Positions 27,701 through 35,893 of a DNA stretch of 64,000 bases are shown piece by piece. The stretch spans positions 186,001-250,000 of the forward strand of contig NZ_CP134152.1 in the NCBI RefSeq assembly GCF_032164335.1, read 5' to 3'. The notes beneath the pieces were generated by a model. It ran no database searches, was not told the DNA's origin, and saw only the letters and a list, made by a program, of their open reading frames with translations. Origin of the DNA: Winslowiella toletana (GTDB lineage Bacteria; Pseudomonadota; Gammaproteobacteria; Enterobacterales; Enterobacteriaceae). Position 1 is the first letter of the stretch. Each line of letters begins with the position of its first letter. The translations under genes and the position numbers were made by a program.

Positions 27701-28897
27701 ATGATGGGAATGTATAATGACGATGTGAGACATCACTATGTGATACGTTTCATGAATACATTGCTGATGGGATGCGAATACGTTATCAGTGAGGAAAGAA
27801 CCACTTATATCGTTGCTGACCGCCATACCCTTGAGTCTGAACAACAGCATACCGACGATCCTGCCACTATTTATGTGCTGGATGACAGGATCAATACCCG
27901 GTTCGTTATCCTGTTTACCGCCGCGATGTCGCAGCCGCAGCTGATAACAGAGAACGAAAGCCAGGCTACAACGAGTTCGGTTAACTTTCATCAACTGATA
28001 AACGTCGACGATGTTCACTTTGTGTTGCGGCCGGAGCACAGCGAGTGGCAACAGCCAGTAGATGAAGTCAGTAGCACGCAGGAGGTCAGCTCCAGCATCG
28101 CTTCTGCACCAGCCAAAGCGCCACGCAAGCCGTGGAGAAAAATGCTGTTGCTGCCGTTAGTGTTGATGGGTTTGATCGGATTGAGTGCTTTCTGTCTTCT
28201 GTACCCGCGTGAAGAAGATGAGATAATTTCTGTTAACCTGGCGTTAGGAGGAGAATCGCAAGAGCTTAACAGCTTTATGGGCGGTGATGGCCGAGTGTAT
28301 ATTTTTGCGCGTACGACAAAAAGCAGTAACCGCGCTTTGCAATCGCTGATTAAGAACAATATTAGTAGTGATGTCACCGTTCTTTCCGCTAAAAAAGAAC
28401 AAGAGAAAATTTTCCGGGAGATAATGGCACGCTGGCCACAGGTTAAGTTTCATGACGTACGTTTTGATGACCCCGCTAAACCTGAAATCATTCTGAGCCA
28501 GGAGCGGGCAAAACTGATGACGAAATCCCAACTGGAGAGTATCTCGGCGGAGCTTTCGTTATTATTTACCTGGGCTCATACCTTCAGATTTAGTTATCTC
28601 AGCGATCGCAGCATTGCTGATAATGCTGAACAGGGGATACTGAGTATTACGCCTTTTTTCAATAAAAGAAATAACATTGATAGCGTCACGTTTTCAGTCG
28701 TGGGAAATCTTAATGATAGCGAGCTCAACGCAATTAAGAATTTTATCAATGATTTCAGAAGTCAGTGGAGTAGTGGATATATTCAGTTTGATATCAAGCT
28801 GGAAGAGGATCGGCTAAAAGGTAAGTCTTATCGATATGGTGCGGGTGGTTATATTAAAATAGCTGCCGAGCAATGGTATTTTCCCGAGAAAATTTAA
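27701..28897 (+). CDS. prgH: Inner-membrane outer ring protein (SctD), PrgH family
   Basis: 398 residues (Salmonella PrgH 392). An N-terminal cytoplasmic FHA-like domain (VIRFMNTLLMGCEYVISEERTT) is followed by one membrane helix at about 147-169 and a large periplasmic domain ending in YGAGGYIKIAAEQWYFPEKI, which parallels the PrgH C-terminus. It forms the outer ring of the needle-complex base. Several in-frame ATGs lie at the start (27701, 27704, 27710); the first is used here, although none has a strong ribosome site. Confidence 0.94.
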   Translation: MMGMYNDDVRHHYVIRFMNTLLMGCEYVISEERTTYIVADRHTLESEQQHTDDPATIYVLDDRINTRFVILFTAAMSQPQLITENESQATTSSVNFHQLINVDDVHFVLRPEHSEWQQPVDEVSSTQEVSSSIASAPAKAPRKPWRKMLLLPLVLMGLIGLSAFCLLYPREEDEIISVNLALGGESQELNSFMGGDGRVYIFARTTKSSNRALQSLIKNNISSDVTVLSAKKEQEKIFREIMARWPQVKFHDVRFDDPAKPEIILSQERAKLMTKSQLESISAELSLLFTWAHTFRFSYLSDRSIADNAEQGILSITPFFNKRNNIDSVTFSVVGNLNDSELNAIKNFINDFRSQWSSGYIQFDIKLEEDRLKGKSYRYGAGGYIKIAAEQWYFPEKI

Positions 28898-28909
28898 TGG
28901 AGTAAACTT

Positions 28910-29170
28910 ATGTCTGGTAATAATGAAGTTACCGAATCCTGGAAAGGATTTCTGACCGAGATGTCAGCAGAGTTCGATGAAAAAGTGGCAAGTTTAAACC
29001 TGGAGCTGCAAGCAGCATTGGAAGAGTTTAAAAAGGACTCATCCGATCCAAAGATTCTGGCAAAATATCAATCACTGGCATCAGACTATCAGGTATATCG
29101 GCAAACGCAATCGGGAGTGGTAAAAAGCTACAAGGATGTCGCAACCTCGATTATTGCTAACTTCAGATAA
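28910..29170 (+). CDS. prgI: Needle filament subunit (SctF), PrgI/MxiH family
   Basis: 86 residues (Salmonella PrgI 80), a helical hairpin. WKGFLTEMSAEFDEKV and the C-terminal YKDVATSIIANFR match PrgI; the SDP turn between the helices (SSDPKILAKYQS) is kept. It polymerises into the extracellular needle. Twelve bases separate it from prgH, with a GGAGTAAA ribosome site. Confidence 0.96.
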   Translation: MSGNNEVTESWKGFLTEMSAEFDEKVASLNLELQAALEEFKKDSSDPKILAKYQSLASDYQVYRQTQSGVVKSYKDVATSIIANFR

Positions 29171-29193
29171 GATCTGAGTTTCTGGAATGAATC

Positions 29194-29484
29194 ATGCTAA
29201 CTATCGCCCTTGAAAAAACCGGAATGACGCAAAATTTGAGTAATGATATGGCAACCGAGTCACTTGAAGGATTACTCAGGCAAGCCTATACCCAGCATGT
29301 TGCAGTGGAATATCAGGATAAAATGGCCGTGCTGACCAGTGCTAACGATCCGGTTAAATCAACAGATATTGATGAAATATATCAGTATCAGCTAAAAACA
29401 TCAGAATATAATATTAAAATTTCGCTTTACTCAATTTTGACAAGAAAAGCAGTCACGGCTGTCGATACGTTAATTCGTGCTTAA
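29194..29484 (+). CDS. prgJ: Inner rod protein (SctI), PrgJ family
   Basis: 96 residues (Salmonella PrgJ 101). It forms the rod that joins the export pore to the needle. The C-terminal helix (YQYQLKTSEYNIKISLYSILTRKAVTAVDTLIRA region) matches the conserved PrgJ/MxiI end. It lies between prgI and prgK as in SPI-1. Confidence 0.92.
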   Translation: MLTIALEKTGMTQNLSNDMATESLEGLLRQAYTQHVAVEYQDKMAVLTSANDPVKSTDIDEIYQYQLKTSEYNIKISLYSILTRKAVTAVDTLIRA

Positions 29485-29486
29485 TT

Positions 29487-30221
29487 ATGAGGATGCTAAA
29501 AGTGACTTTACTTGCCACATTGCTGCTTATAAGTGGATGTAAAGAAGAAGCCTTGCTAAATGGTCTGAATCAAAACCAGGCTAATGAAGTTGTCGCACTG
29601 TTGCAGAAAAATAATATCGAAGCCAGAAAACGAAATATTGCCAAGTCCGGATACAGTGTCTATGTTGGTTTACGAGATTTTTCGGCAGCGGTAGACCTGA
29701 CAACGATATATGATTTACCATCAAAACCACGGGTGGAAATAGCAGAGATGTTTCCGAGTGATGCATTGATCTCTTCGCCTCGTGCTGAAGTGGCGAGGAT
29801 TTATTCTGCCATTGAGCAGCGGCTAGAGCAGACGCTTAACCAGATAAGTGGTGTTGTCTCATCGCGCGTCCATGTCAGTTATGATATCAGTAACACAGAT
29901 GCAGAGAAAAAAGGCAAACCAATGCATTTAGCTGTTTTATTACGTTATGACACCGCTAATAACGCGCCAGCAAATTTGATTGCCGATGCAACTCGGTTAT
30001 TAAAGAACAGTTTTTCGAATGTTGATTATGATAACATTTCGGTGGTGATGACGCCGGCACCGGATGCGTATCAACTGCCTCCGGTACAGACGAAAAAAGA
30101 TAACGTACAATTTAAGATGGTAGGGTTATTTTTAGGCGTGATTTTAACGATGTTCATCATTGTTTATATTTTAGATAAAAATGGTCTAGTCAGAAAAATC
30201 AAGATAAATAAGAAAGTGTAG
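29487..30221 (+). CDS. prgK: Inner-membrane ring lipoprotein (SctJ), PrgK family
   Basis: 244 residues (Salmonella PrgK 252). The N-terminal lipobox LISGC puts the lipidated cysteine at residue 18. A two-domain YscJ/FliF-like periplasmic part follows, then a C-terminal membrane helix at about 210-230. It makes the inner ring of the base with PrgH. The start is two bases after the prgJ stop. Confidence 0.96.
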   Translation: MRMLKVTLLATLLLISGCKEEALLNGLNQNQANEVVALLQKNNIEARKRNIAKSGYSVYVGLRDFSAAVDLTTIYDLPSKPRVEIAEMFPSDALISSPRAEVARIYSAIEQRLEQTLNQISGVVSSRVHVSYDISNTDAEKKGKPMHLAVLLRYDTANNAPANLIADATRLLKNSFSNVDYDNISVVMTPAPDAYQLPPVQTKKDNVQFKMVGLFLGVILTMFIIVYILDKNGLVRKIKINKKV

Positions 30222-30227
30222 TGTACT

Positions 30228-30785
30228 ATGAAATATTCTATTTGCTCTGAAAGAATTATTTCTGATCCAGTGTCATGGATTCACTCTTCAAGAACTGGAT
30301 TACCGGATTTATGCTGTGAAGGTATTCCTCGTGGAATTATTAATAAAACATTAGTACGTCAGTTTTCACTTGATGAAATTCACCGTCTTGAGAGTGGCGT
30401 GGGTATCATTCAGGTGGTTGTCGATAACTGGTATCTGTTGCGTGAGGCCGCATGGAGTATGGCTTGTCAGCGATATCGGGCATGGATTTTACAAAATAAG
30501 GCTCAGGATTTTCTGACGCCAAAAGCGCGATCTTTTATGATGCTCAACATTGTACCGGCTGGTTTACCTCGCAAAGAAAAAGTTGAGGAAATAAAAATAT
30601 GGCAACTGGCTTATGCAGAACTGACGCCTCTTAATGCCTTATTACCTGACGCGCTAATCAAACGCATCAGATTATTGTTTCCTGAAGGCATAAGTGATGT
30701 TTCAGTGGAAAGACAGTCAGAGTTTGATTCTGTTTTGTTTTTGATGGCGGTTCAGCATGCAAAAAAATTTACAGTCACACTTTGA
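30228..30785 (+). CDS. orgA: Sorting-platform adaptor (SctK), OrgA/MxiK family
   Basis: 185 residues (Salmonella OrgA 199). This cytoplasmic protein caps the SpaO pods under the PrgH ring. It is weakly conserved in sequence; position after prgK, length and the 29-base overlap with orgB support the call. Confidence 0.83.
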   Translation: MKYSICSERIISDPVSWIHSSRTGLPDLCCEGIPRGIINKTLVRQFSLDEIHRLESGVGIIQVVVDNWYLLREAAWSMACQRYRAWILQNKAQDFLTPKARSFMMLNIVPAGLPRKEKVEEIKIWQLAYAELTPLNALLPDALIKRIRLLFPEGISDVSVERQSEFDSVLFLMAVQHAKKFTVTL

Positions 30786-31413
30786 ACTGGCGGCGATTGA
30801 GGATACATTACTCACCCGTGACTATCTTGCTGCCAGAAAACGAACGAATAATATTGATGCTGTAGCCAGAGAACAAGCGAAGAAAATTATCAATCAGGCA
30901 TGGCAACAAAGTGACGAAATAAAAAAGGAATCTTTTAGCCAAGGCTTCGAGGCTGGGTTTATTCACTGCATTAGTAATATTGTCGCCCATTTTAATGCGA
31001 TAAATCAAGAGCAAAAGAGACTCGAATCGGTACTTGCAGAAAGAATCATCTCCATGTTGCAGGCAACATTCAGAGATAATGATTTATTTCTGAGTATCGT
31101 TATCGACTGGTATGAAAGAAATAAAATATCGGGACATGATGAGATATTGCTGACTATGCCGCTGGGCCATAAAAAATTGGCAGCACAACTCTGTGAACGA
31201 TTACGACCTCAGATCTTGATTGAGCCAAAAGTTGCGTTCCATGCTTATGATTTTTACCAGGTGAAAACAGGCGATCAGATTATTGAATTTAACTCAGAGG
31301 AATTTACATCCGCTCTTATTAAACATCTGGTTTACGAAAATGATGATATTCGCAACAGAATTAGTAACATAAGCGCCAGTTCGCGTGAACTGCTTAAATC
31401 TCTTTTACTATAA
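30757..31413 (+). CDS. orgB: ATPase stator (SctL), OrgB/MxiN family
   Basis: 218 residues (Salmonella OrgB 226). It links the InvC ATPase to the SpaO pods, like FliH. A helical N-terminal part (AREQAKKIINQAWQQSDEIKKE) and the GFEAGF motif precede a C-terminal domain containing LTMPLGHKKLA and GDQIIEFNSEEF, which parallel OrgB. It overlaps orgA by 29 bases. Confidence 0.88.
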   Translation: MQKNLQSHFELAAIEDTLLTRDYLAARKRTNNIDAVAREQAKKIINQAWQQSDEIKKESFSQGFEAGFIHCISNIVAHFNAINQEQKRLESVLAERIISMLQATFRDNDLFLSIVIDWYERNKISGHDEILLTMPLGHKKLAAQLCERLRPQILIEPKVAFHAYDFYQVKTGDQIIEFNSEEFTSALIKHLVYENDDIRNRISNISASSRELLKSLLL

Positions 31414-31427
31414 TAATACGGAAAAAA

Positions 31428-31604
31428 ATGGATATTCTAATCAGTAATCTAACCAGTCATATTGATGTAATGGAAGATCTGCCGGTCAGCACTCCAGAGC
31501 AGACGATTATGGATTTGATGATGCAAGGAATGATAGACCGCTGGCGCAGTGAAATTCTGTTATCGGAAGGTGGAGTAAGCGAAGAGAGTAAAATCGAGTG
31601 GTAG
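31428..31604 (+). CDS. Small type III operon protein of unknown function (mxiL/orgC position)
   Basis: A 58-residue acidic reading frame (MDILISNLTSHIDVMEDLP at its start, ending SKIEW) begins 14 bases after orgB and overlaps the next gene's GTG by seven bases, which suggests a real, coupled gene. Its ribosome site is weak (ACGGAAAAAA). In Shigella the slot after mxiN is held by mxiL and in Salmonella by orgC; neither shows clear similarity here. The helical MDLMMQGMIDRWRSEIL segment is the only recognisable structure. Function unknown. Confidence 0.6.
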   Translation: MDILISNLTSHIDVMEDLPVSTPEQTIMDLMMQGMIDRWRSEILLSEGGVSEESKIEW

Positions 31605-32104
31605 TCGGTAATAAATTTTTTATTAACTGGTTAATATTGACTCTGCTGCTGATTCTCACGGCAGGCTGCGGGATAGCTAATCCTTCAGCAATGGCCGATC
31701 GCAACAAGGGGGAGTGCGTTGATATCTCACCTGAAACTGTCGGTACCATTACGGCTGAAAGACACTATGAATATATGATCAACTGTATCAGAATGAAGCA
31801 TTATGCGAATGCTTCATCACATTATGCTATTGCTGGGGTACAAACCTGGCGCGATTATTTGGCCAGTCCAGGGGCTGCCAGTAAACAGCGTCATCAGACT
31901 GAACTGCGTAAACAGTTAGGCAAGTTAAATGATAAAGAAAGGAAAGTTTTCTGGGATAAACTTAATGTCACACTGCGTGATGATGAAAAATTACAACAAC
32001 TTTGTCAGCTGCTGGAAATATCAGAGAGTAATCATCGCTCTAAAATTCTTTGGCACAAGGCGAAAAATGGTTATCTGCACTGTGAGCCAGCAACGGTATT
32101 CTGA
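31598..32104 (+). CDS. Lipoprotein in the type III pilotin position
   Basis: 168 residues starting at GTG (31598). A hydrophobic leader ends in LTAGC, a lipobox-like signal with the lipidated Cys near residue 24. The mature part is helical and charged (KQRHQTELRKQLGKLNDKE). The order orgA-orgB-small gene-lipoprotein equals Shigella mxiK-mxiN-mxiL-mxiM, where MxiM is the pilotin that guides the secretin MxiD to the outer membrane. It is not recognisably similar to MxiM or InvH, and invH is absent upstream of invF, so a pilotin role for InvG is inferred from place and lipidation. Confidence 0.7.
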   Translation: MVVGNKFFINWLILTLLLILTAGCGIANPSAMADRNKGECVDISPETVGTITAERHYEYMINCIRMKHYANASSHYAIAGVQTWRDYLASPGAASKQRHQTELRKQLGKLNDKERKVFWDKLNVTLRDDEKLQQLCQLLEISESNHRSKILWHKAKNGYLHCEPATVF

Positions 32105-32408
32105 ATCCTGCATAATAGTCAGAGAAGTTACCTGAAAATATTTCTCTGCTTCCCTTCTTAAAATTCGATAAATTTACTACTTTTTATACTTCAATAATAT
32201 TATATTTTGAATATATTAAGATTGTTCTTGATTGGCACCCCCATAAATCGATAATCACCGTATGATTTCACATTTTAACTGATGCCGTTATGTTATCTTT
32301 TTTACAGTCGAGCATCTGTATATCACGTCATCTTCTTAAGAAGAGTGTATATAACAGTTGATAACATTTGTTAGAAAAATTTGTTTAACAAAAAATGGAT
32401 AAATTGAC
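32105..32408 (+). promoter_or_regulatory. Promoter region of the hilA-type regulator, with a perfect 14-bp palindrome
   Basis: 304 AT-rich bases. TCTTCTTAAGAAGA at 32331-32344 is a perfect palindrome whose centre is 71 bases before the regulator ATG. TTTGTTA at 32367-32373 and TAACAAA at 32386-32392 form a second inverted repeat 12 bases apart. TGTTATC at 32291-32297 and GATAACA at 32360-32366 form a third, wide one. These may be operator sites; in Salmonella hilA integrates HilC/HilD/RtsA and silencing by H-NS, but no matching site can be asserted. Confidence 0.5.
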
Positions 32409-33938
32409 ATGGAAAATTATCGTTTCAGTGACTTTACACTTTGCGGTGATCAAGTACTGTATCACAAAGACAGGATTGTCACTGTTCCCCCCAAGGAAAT
32501 GGCTGTATTGCTATTATTGGTTAAACATGCGGGAGAGGTGATTACTAAAGATCATATCATTCGGGAGGTGTGGAAAGGTGGTGAGGTATCAGATGAATCT
32601 CTCTCACGCTGTATTTATGTGTTGAGGAAATTATTGGGAGAAAGTTCGACATATCGTTATATTAATACGGTCTATGGCAAAGGTTATCTTTTTGTCATGA
32701 ATGTGACCAGGGTAACGCGGCAGTCAGCTAAAGAGCCTCCTGAGCAGAAAGATACGCTGGCTATCTTCCCCTTTGTCATGCAGGACAAAACGTTGTCGAT
32801 GATAATCTTTGATTTTATCATTAATCATAGTGCTATTTTCGAAGAAAAAGGTTTTCGCTTTTTACCGGCGGCATTAACGGTCAACAGCAATAATCTGACA
32901 GATAGCTTTAATAATTTAAGAGCGACCGGGGTACGCTATTTTCTTACCGGGATAGAACTCAAAACTGGCTCAGATACGGTGATAAAAGTTGAGCTGATTG
33001 ACAGTGCTTTACTGACGGTAGTTTTTCGTGATTCAGTGGTGCTTTCTGACGATAACTCACTTAATCTGGTCAGGTTTAATAATATTATTTCTCTACTTTT
33101 GCATAAAATATCACATTGTGAAAAGAAAGAGTTTGCTAAAGCTTTAGTTTCAGCCAATAACAAACTCTGTCAGATAAAAAATAATTATAATAATTATTCT
33201 TTCTTTTTGTTTGAGTCGTACAAAAACGTCGACTCACACTCTTTGCTGCTTGATAACTACGATACTGTGACCCTGTGCCACCTTGCCGGGTGCTACTTTT
33301 CACTGGCCAGTTTGGGACTGATGAAGTATGAAAAAGCTGAGGAGATAATCAACGTTATCACTGATAAAGTGCTGGTCGAGGAGCCTTGCAATGCCCTTGC
33401 TATTTCGATGAAAACCCTTATTTGCCGCGATAATTACACTAAGCAGAAAGAGTCAGATTTTCAACTGGCAATTATTCTTTCGCCCTTAAGCGCCGAGGTC
33501 TATTACTACTACTCCTGCTGTTTGGTTCAGAATCAGGAATATGATAAAGCTCAGATTATGACGGGTGTCGCACTTTCTCTGAATCCTGATTTCTTCGCAG
33601 CTAAAATTTTGTATGCAGTGATTCTGACTCTGAGTGGAGATGCCGCTGCTGCTATTGCCTATGCGACTGAAATGAAAGGTCGCGATAGTTCATGCGACAT
33701 CATTATTAATTGCCTGCTGGCGATTCTTTTTTCTCGTACAGAGCAGATGGATAAAGCGGTAGCCTGCATACTTGAAGTGCAGCATTACCGCGATTCTTGT
33801 GCCTTTGTCGGCTGTTGCTATGCTGCGGTGATGGTCAAGCAGGGAGGCGATACGCTAAAAACGCTTAAGCGTTTACAGAATATGCCACAAAAATCGCTGC
33901 CTAAAAAATCTGTCTACTGGATGCCATTATTCGACTGA
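32409..33938 (+). CDS. hilA: HilA-type transcriptional regulator (winged helix plus TPR-like domain)
   Basis: 509 residues (Salmonella HilA 553). The N-terminal OmpR/PhoB-type winged helix covers about residues 1-100 (VPPKEMAVLLLLVKHAGEVITK, SLSRCIYVLRKLLGE, YINTVYGKGYLF). The central domain begins with TLAIFPFVMQD, matching HilA, and the C-terminal half is helical and TPR-like. In Salmonella HilA directly activates the prg and inv operons, so this is the likely master switch of the locus. It lies after the prg/org genes rather than before them, and no iagB follows. The ribosome site is weak (GGAT). Confidence 0.9.
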   Translation: MENYRFSDFTLCGDQVLYHKDRIVTVPPKEMAVLLLLVKHAGEVITKDHIIREVWKGGEVSDESLSRCIYVLRKLLGESSTYRYINTVYGKGYLFVMNVTRVTRQSAKEPPEQKDTLAIFPFVMQDKTLSMIIFDFIINHSAIFEEKGFRFLPAALTVNSNNLTDSFNNLRATGVRYFLTGIELKTGSDTVIKVELIDSALLTVVFRDSVVLSDDNSLNLVRFNNIISLLLHKISHCEKKEFAKALVSANNKLCQIKNNYNNYSFFLFESYKNVDSHSLLLDNYDTVTLCHLAGCYFSLASLGLMKYEKAEEIINVITDKVLVEEPCNALAISMKTLICRDNYTKQKESDFQLAIILSPLSAEVYYYYSCCLVQNQEYDKAQIMTGVALSLNPDFFAAKILYAVILTLSGDAAAAIAYATEMKGRDSSCDIIINCLLAILFSRTEQMDKAVACILEVQHYRDSCAFVGCCYAAVMVKQGGDTLKTLKRLQNMPQKSLPKKSVYWMPLFD

Positions 33939-33987
33939 ATGAGTTCTTGCTGTTATTGATTAACTCATAGCCACTCTGTCGTCTCCT

Positions 33988-34026
33988 CCTGCAAATTGAT
34001 TTTCTTAACGGCTGTTAATTTGCAGG
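33988..34026 (+). terminator. Terminator after the hilA-type gene
   Basis: Stem CCTGCAAATT / AATTTGCAGG with a 19-base loop, followed by GGCTTTTTTATC, lies 50 bases after the hilA-type stop. It separates the regulator from the downstream unknown gene. Confidence 0.7.
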
Positions 34027-34259
34027 GGCTTTTTTATCAACATTTTCTTGTTGCTGCTCCACCTCTTAATTAAAACTGAGCGAAATATGATAGCTCAATG
34101 ACTTTATTAAATATAAAATTATATTCAATAAAATAATTCAAGAGGAGTTTTATATCTACTAAATGATAAATTAATATTTATTGTTAACAATAGTCGGCTG
34201 CTTTCCGCTAACAATAAGAAAGGAAGCTGTCTATTGAGGTTATAAATCGGGAGCTTTTT
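34027..34259 (+). promoter_or_regulatory. AT-rich upstream region of the unknown 503-residue gene
   Basis: Very AT-rich (TTTATTAAATATAAAATTAT near 34103-34122 and similar), with the ribosome site GGGAG at 34249-34253 for the next gene. Together with the terminator before it, the gap without genes is 321 bases. The composition is typical of promoters silenced by H-NS, but no specific operator was recognised. Confidence 0.4.
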
Positions 34260-35771
34260 ATGTCAATTATCGATTCTTTTAGTACCGCAGTGGTGCAGAG
34301 TTCGCCTGTTAGCTCTGACCATCCTGCGATATCGCAGTTAGCGATTAATCTAACCTCTGCAAAGAATGAACAGATCAATTTAAAACCTTTACTCCTGTCC
34401 ACCGTTGCCTCCGGTTCTGCGCTCAGTACTCATCCTGCTACCGATCCACCCGTTCCAACCGGCAGCCGTTTTTACCAGGCAGTGGTCGATATAAAAAACT
34501 TTATCCAGAACTGGGGGCCTAATCATCTGATACTGCAATGTGGTCCACAAATCAAGCACCCCGCAACCGGCATCGATTTTAAATTCACTCCTACCCTGGT
34601 ATTAGCAAGCGATCATGTGGAAGGTTATCTTTGGCATACCGAAGTGGGAACGGTAATTCCAATGGGTTCTGACTATGTTAATGGCTATGCTCTGGGCGTT
34701 AATCAACAGGGCATTGAATTCAATTGGTGTGATCGAACTCTCACTTATAACCGGCAACAGCTGGGAAGAGTGGAGCTGGATATTCCTTACGGTAAATCCG
34801 GTTTGCAGTTTACTGTGGCGGTAGAGCTGGGAATGACCAGTAAAACCCGAACGCTGTTCAGATCATTGCAACATGCGGTACAGGATACGATTACCCAGGT
34901 ACCGGCTGCGACTTTGTTGCTGACTCGTGCTTATCATCAGCTGGGGATTATTGGTTCGATTATTGGCTTACTGTCCATTCCTTCTGTCATGGATAAAATC
35001 GTGGAATGGGCAATTCCCGGTGGTAACGAACGGGATAATTATCTCTGGTTCGGCTTATCTATTGGCTATGCGGATTATAATGGTAACGTAGCGCCCAATC
35101 TAAATGAGTATGATGATCCGTCGTTGCCTGGGGTTAATATACTGGCCACTTCTTATCTGCGTCATGGGGAAGCGATGAGTTATGACTTCCAGACCAAAAA
35201 AGTCACCCTTCCCTATGGGATACGTAAGATATTGGGGAATTCTTATCAGTCATCCGCTGATTTTATCAAGAATGCTTTACATAGCCGCGATCTTCTTAGT
35301 CGGGACCTCGTTCAATCGCATAAAAACGGAAAGATTACCGCTGAGGTGAAAGATTTTATTATCGATATTGCCGATGAAATAATTTTAAAGGCGAGTAGTG
35401 GTGTTGAAGTTCGGCAGAATATTCAATCCAAAGCGGAAATTGATGAGATTGATAATGCTTTCTCATTTATAGAAGATGAAGTGATTAAATTCGAAATTAA
35501 TCAATTTTCAGTGGAGAAAATCGCACAAGAAATCGCGAGGCGTAAGCAGTGTTACGTCGTATTGAATAAAGAAGGTGAGGTGAGGATAGTGATCGACAGA
35601 AATGGCAATCATACAGAAGAAAGTCTTATTGAATCCGGATTTGGTGTCATCGTTATCGGTGCGGATAGTATTGTCGAAATGACATCCAGCCTTATTGTAA
35701 ATGAATTCGCCATGACCAAAGGTTACAGTAACTATGATTTACTTAATACGTTAGAAATTGCCGTTAACTGA
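34260..35771 (+). CDS. Protein of unknown function, candidate type III secreted effector
   Basis: 503 residues, not recognised. The first 70 residues are rich in Ser, Thr, Pro and Ala with few charges (MSIIDSFSTAVVQSSPVSSD at the start), which resembles type III secretion signals. Residues about 75-225 look like a globular beta-rich domain (SDHVEGYLWHTEVG, GSDYVNGYALG). One apolar helix lies at about 228-245 (GIIGSIIGLLSIPSVM), and the C-terminal 150 residues are charged and helical. Base composition is AT-rich like the prg/hilA part, and it lies beside the regulator inside the island. No chaperone gene adjoins it. Effector status is inference; a membrane or translocon-linked role is also possible. 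Confidence 0.65.
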   Translation: MSIIDSFSTAVVQSSPVSSDHPAISQLAINLTSAKNEQINLKPLLLSTVASGSALSTHPATDPPVPTGSRFYQAVVDIKNFIQNWGPNHLILQCGPQIKHPATGIDFKFTPTLVLASDHVEGYLWHTEVGTVIPMGSDYVNGYALGVNQQGIEFNWCDRTLTYNRQQLGRVELDIPYGKSGLQFTVAVELGMTSKTRTLFRSLQHAVQDTITQVPAATLLLTRAYHQLGIIGSIIGLLSIPSVMDKIVEWAIPGGNERDNYLWFGLSIGYADYNGNVAPNLNEYDDPSLPGVNILATSYLRHGEAMSYDFQTKKVTLPYGIRKILGNSYQSSADFIKNALHSRDLLSRDLVQSHKNGKITAEVKDFIIDIADEIILKASSGVEVRQNIQSKAEIDEIDNAFSFIEDEVIKFEINQFSVEKIAQEIARRKQCYVVLNKEGEVRIVIDRNGNHTEESLIESGFGVIVIGADSIVEMTSSLIVNEFAMTKGYSNYDLLNTLEIAVN

Positions 35772-35848
35772 TTAAACTGGTTATTAAATAATAACTTCAC
35801 CCTTCGCTAATGTGGGCCGACGAGTGATACTAAATCATCCCTGTATTA

Positions 35849-35874
35849 CAGGCTATGCATCGACGCATAGCCTG
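35849..35874. terminator. Hairpin between the unknown gene and gor
   Basis: A perfect 10-bp stem (CAGGCTATGC / GCATAGCCTG, loop ATCGAC) lies between the two convergent genes, 20 bases beyond the gor stop. There is no clear U-run on either side, so it may be a weak or Rho-assisted terminator. It also marks the right edge of the type III block. Confidence 0.55.
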
Positions 35875-35893
35875 TTGGGTGACACCGGATGGC

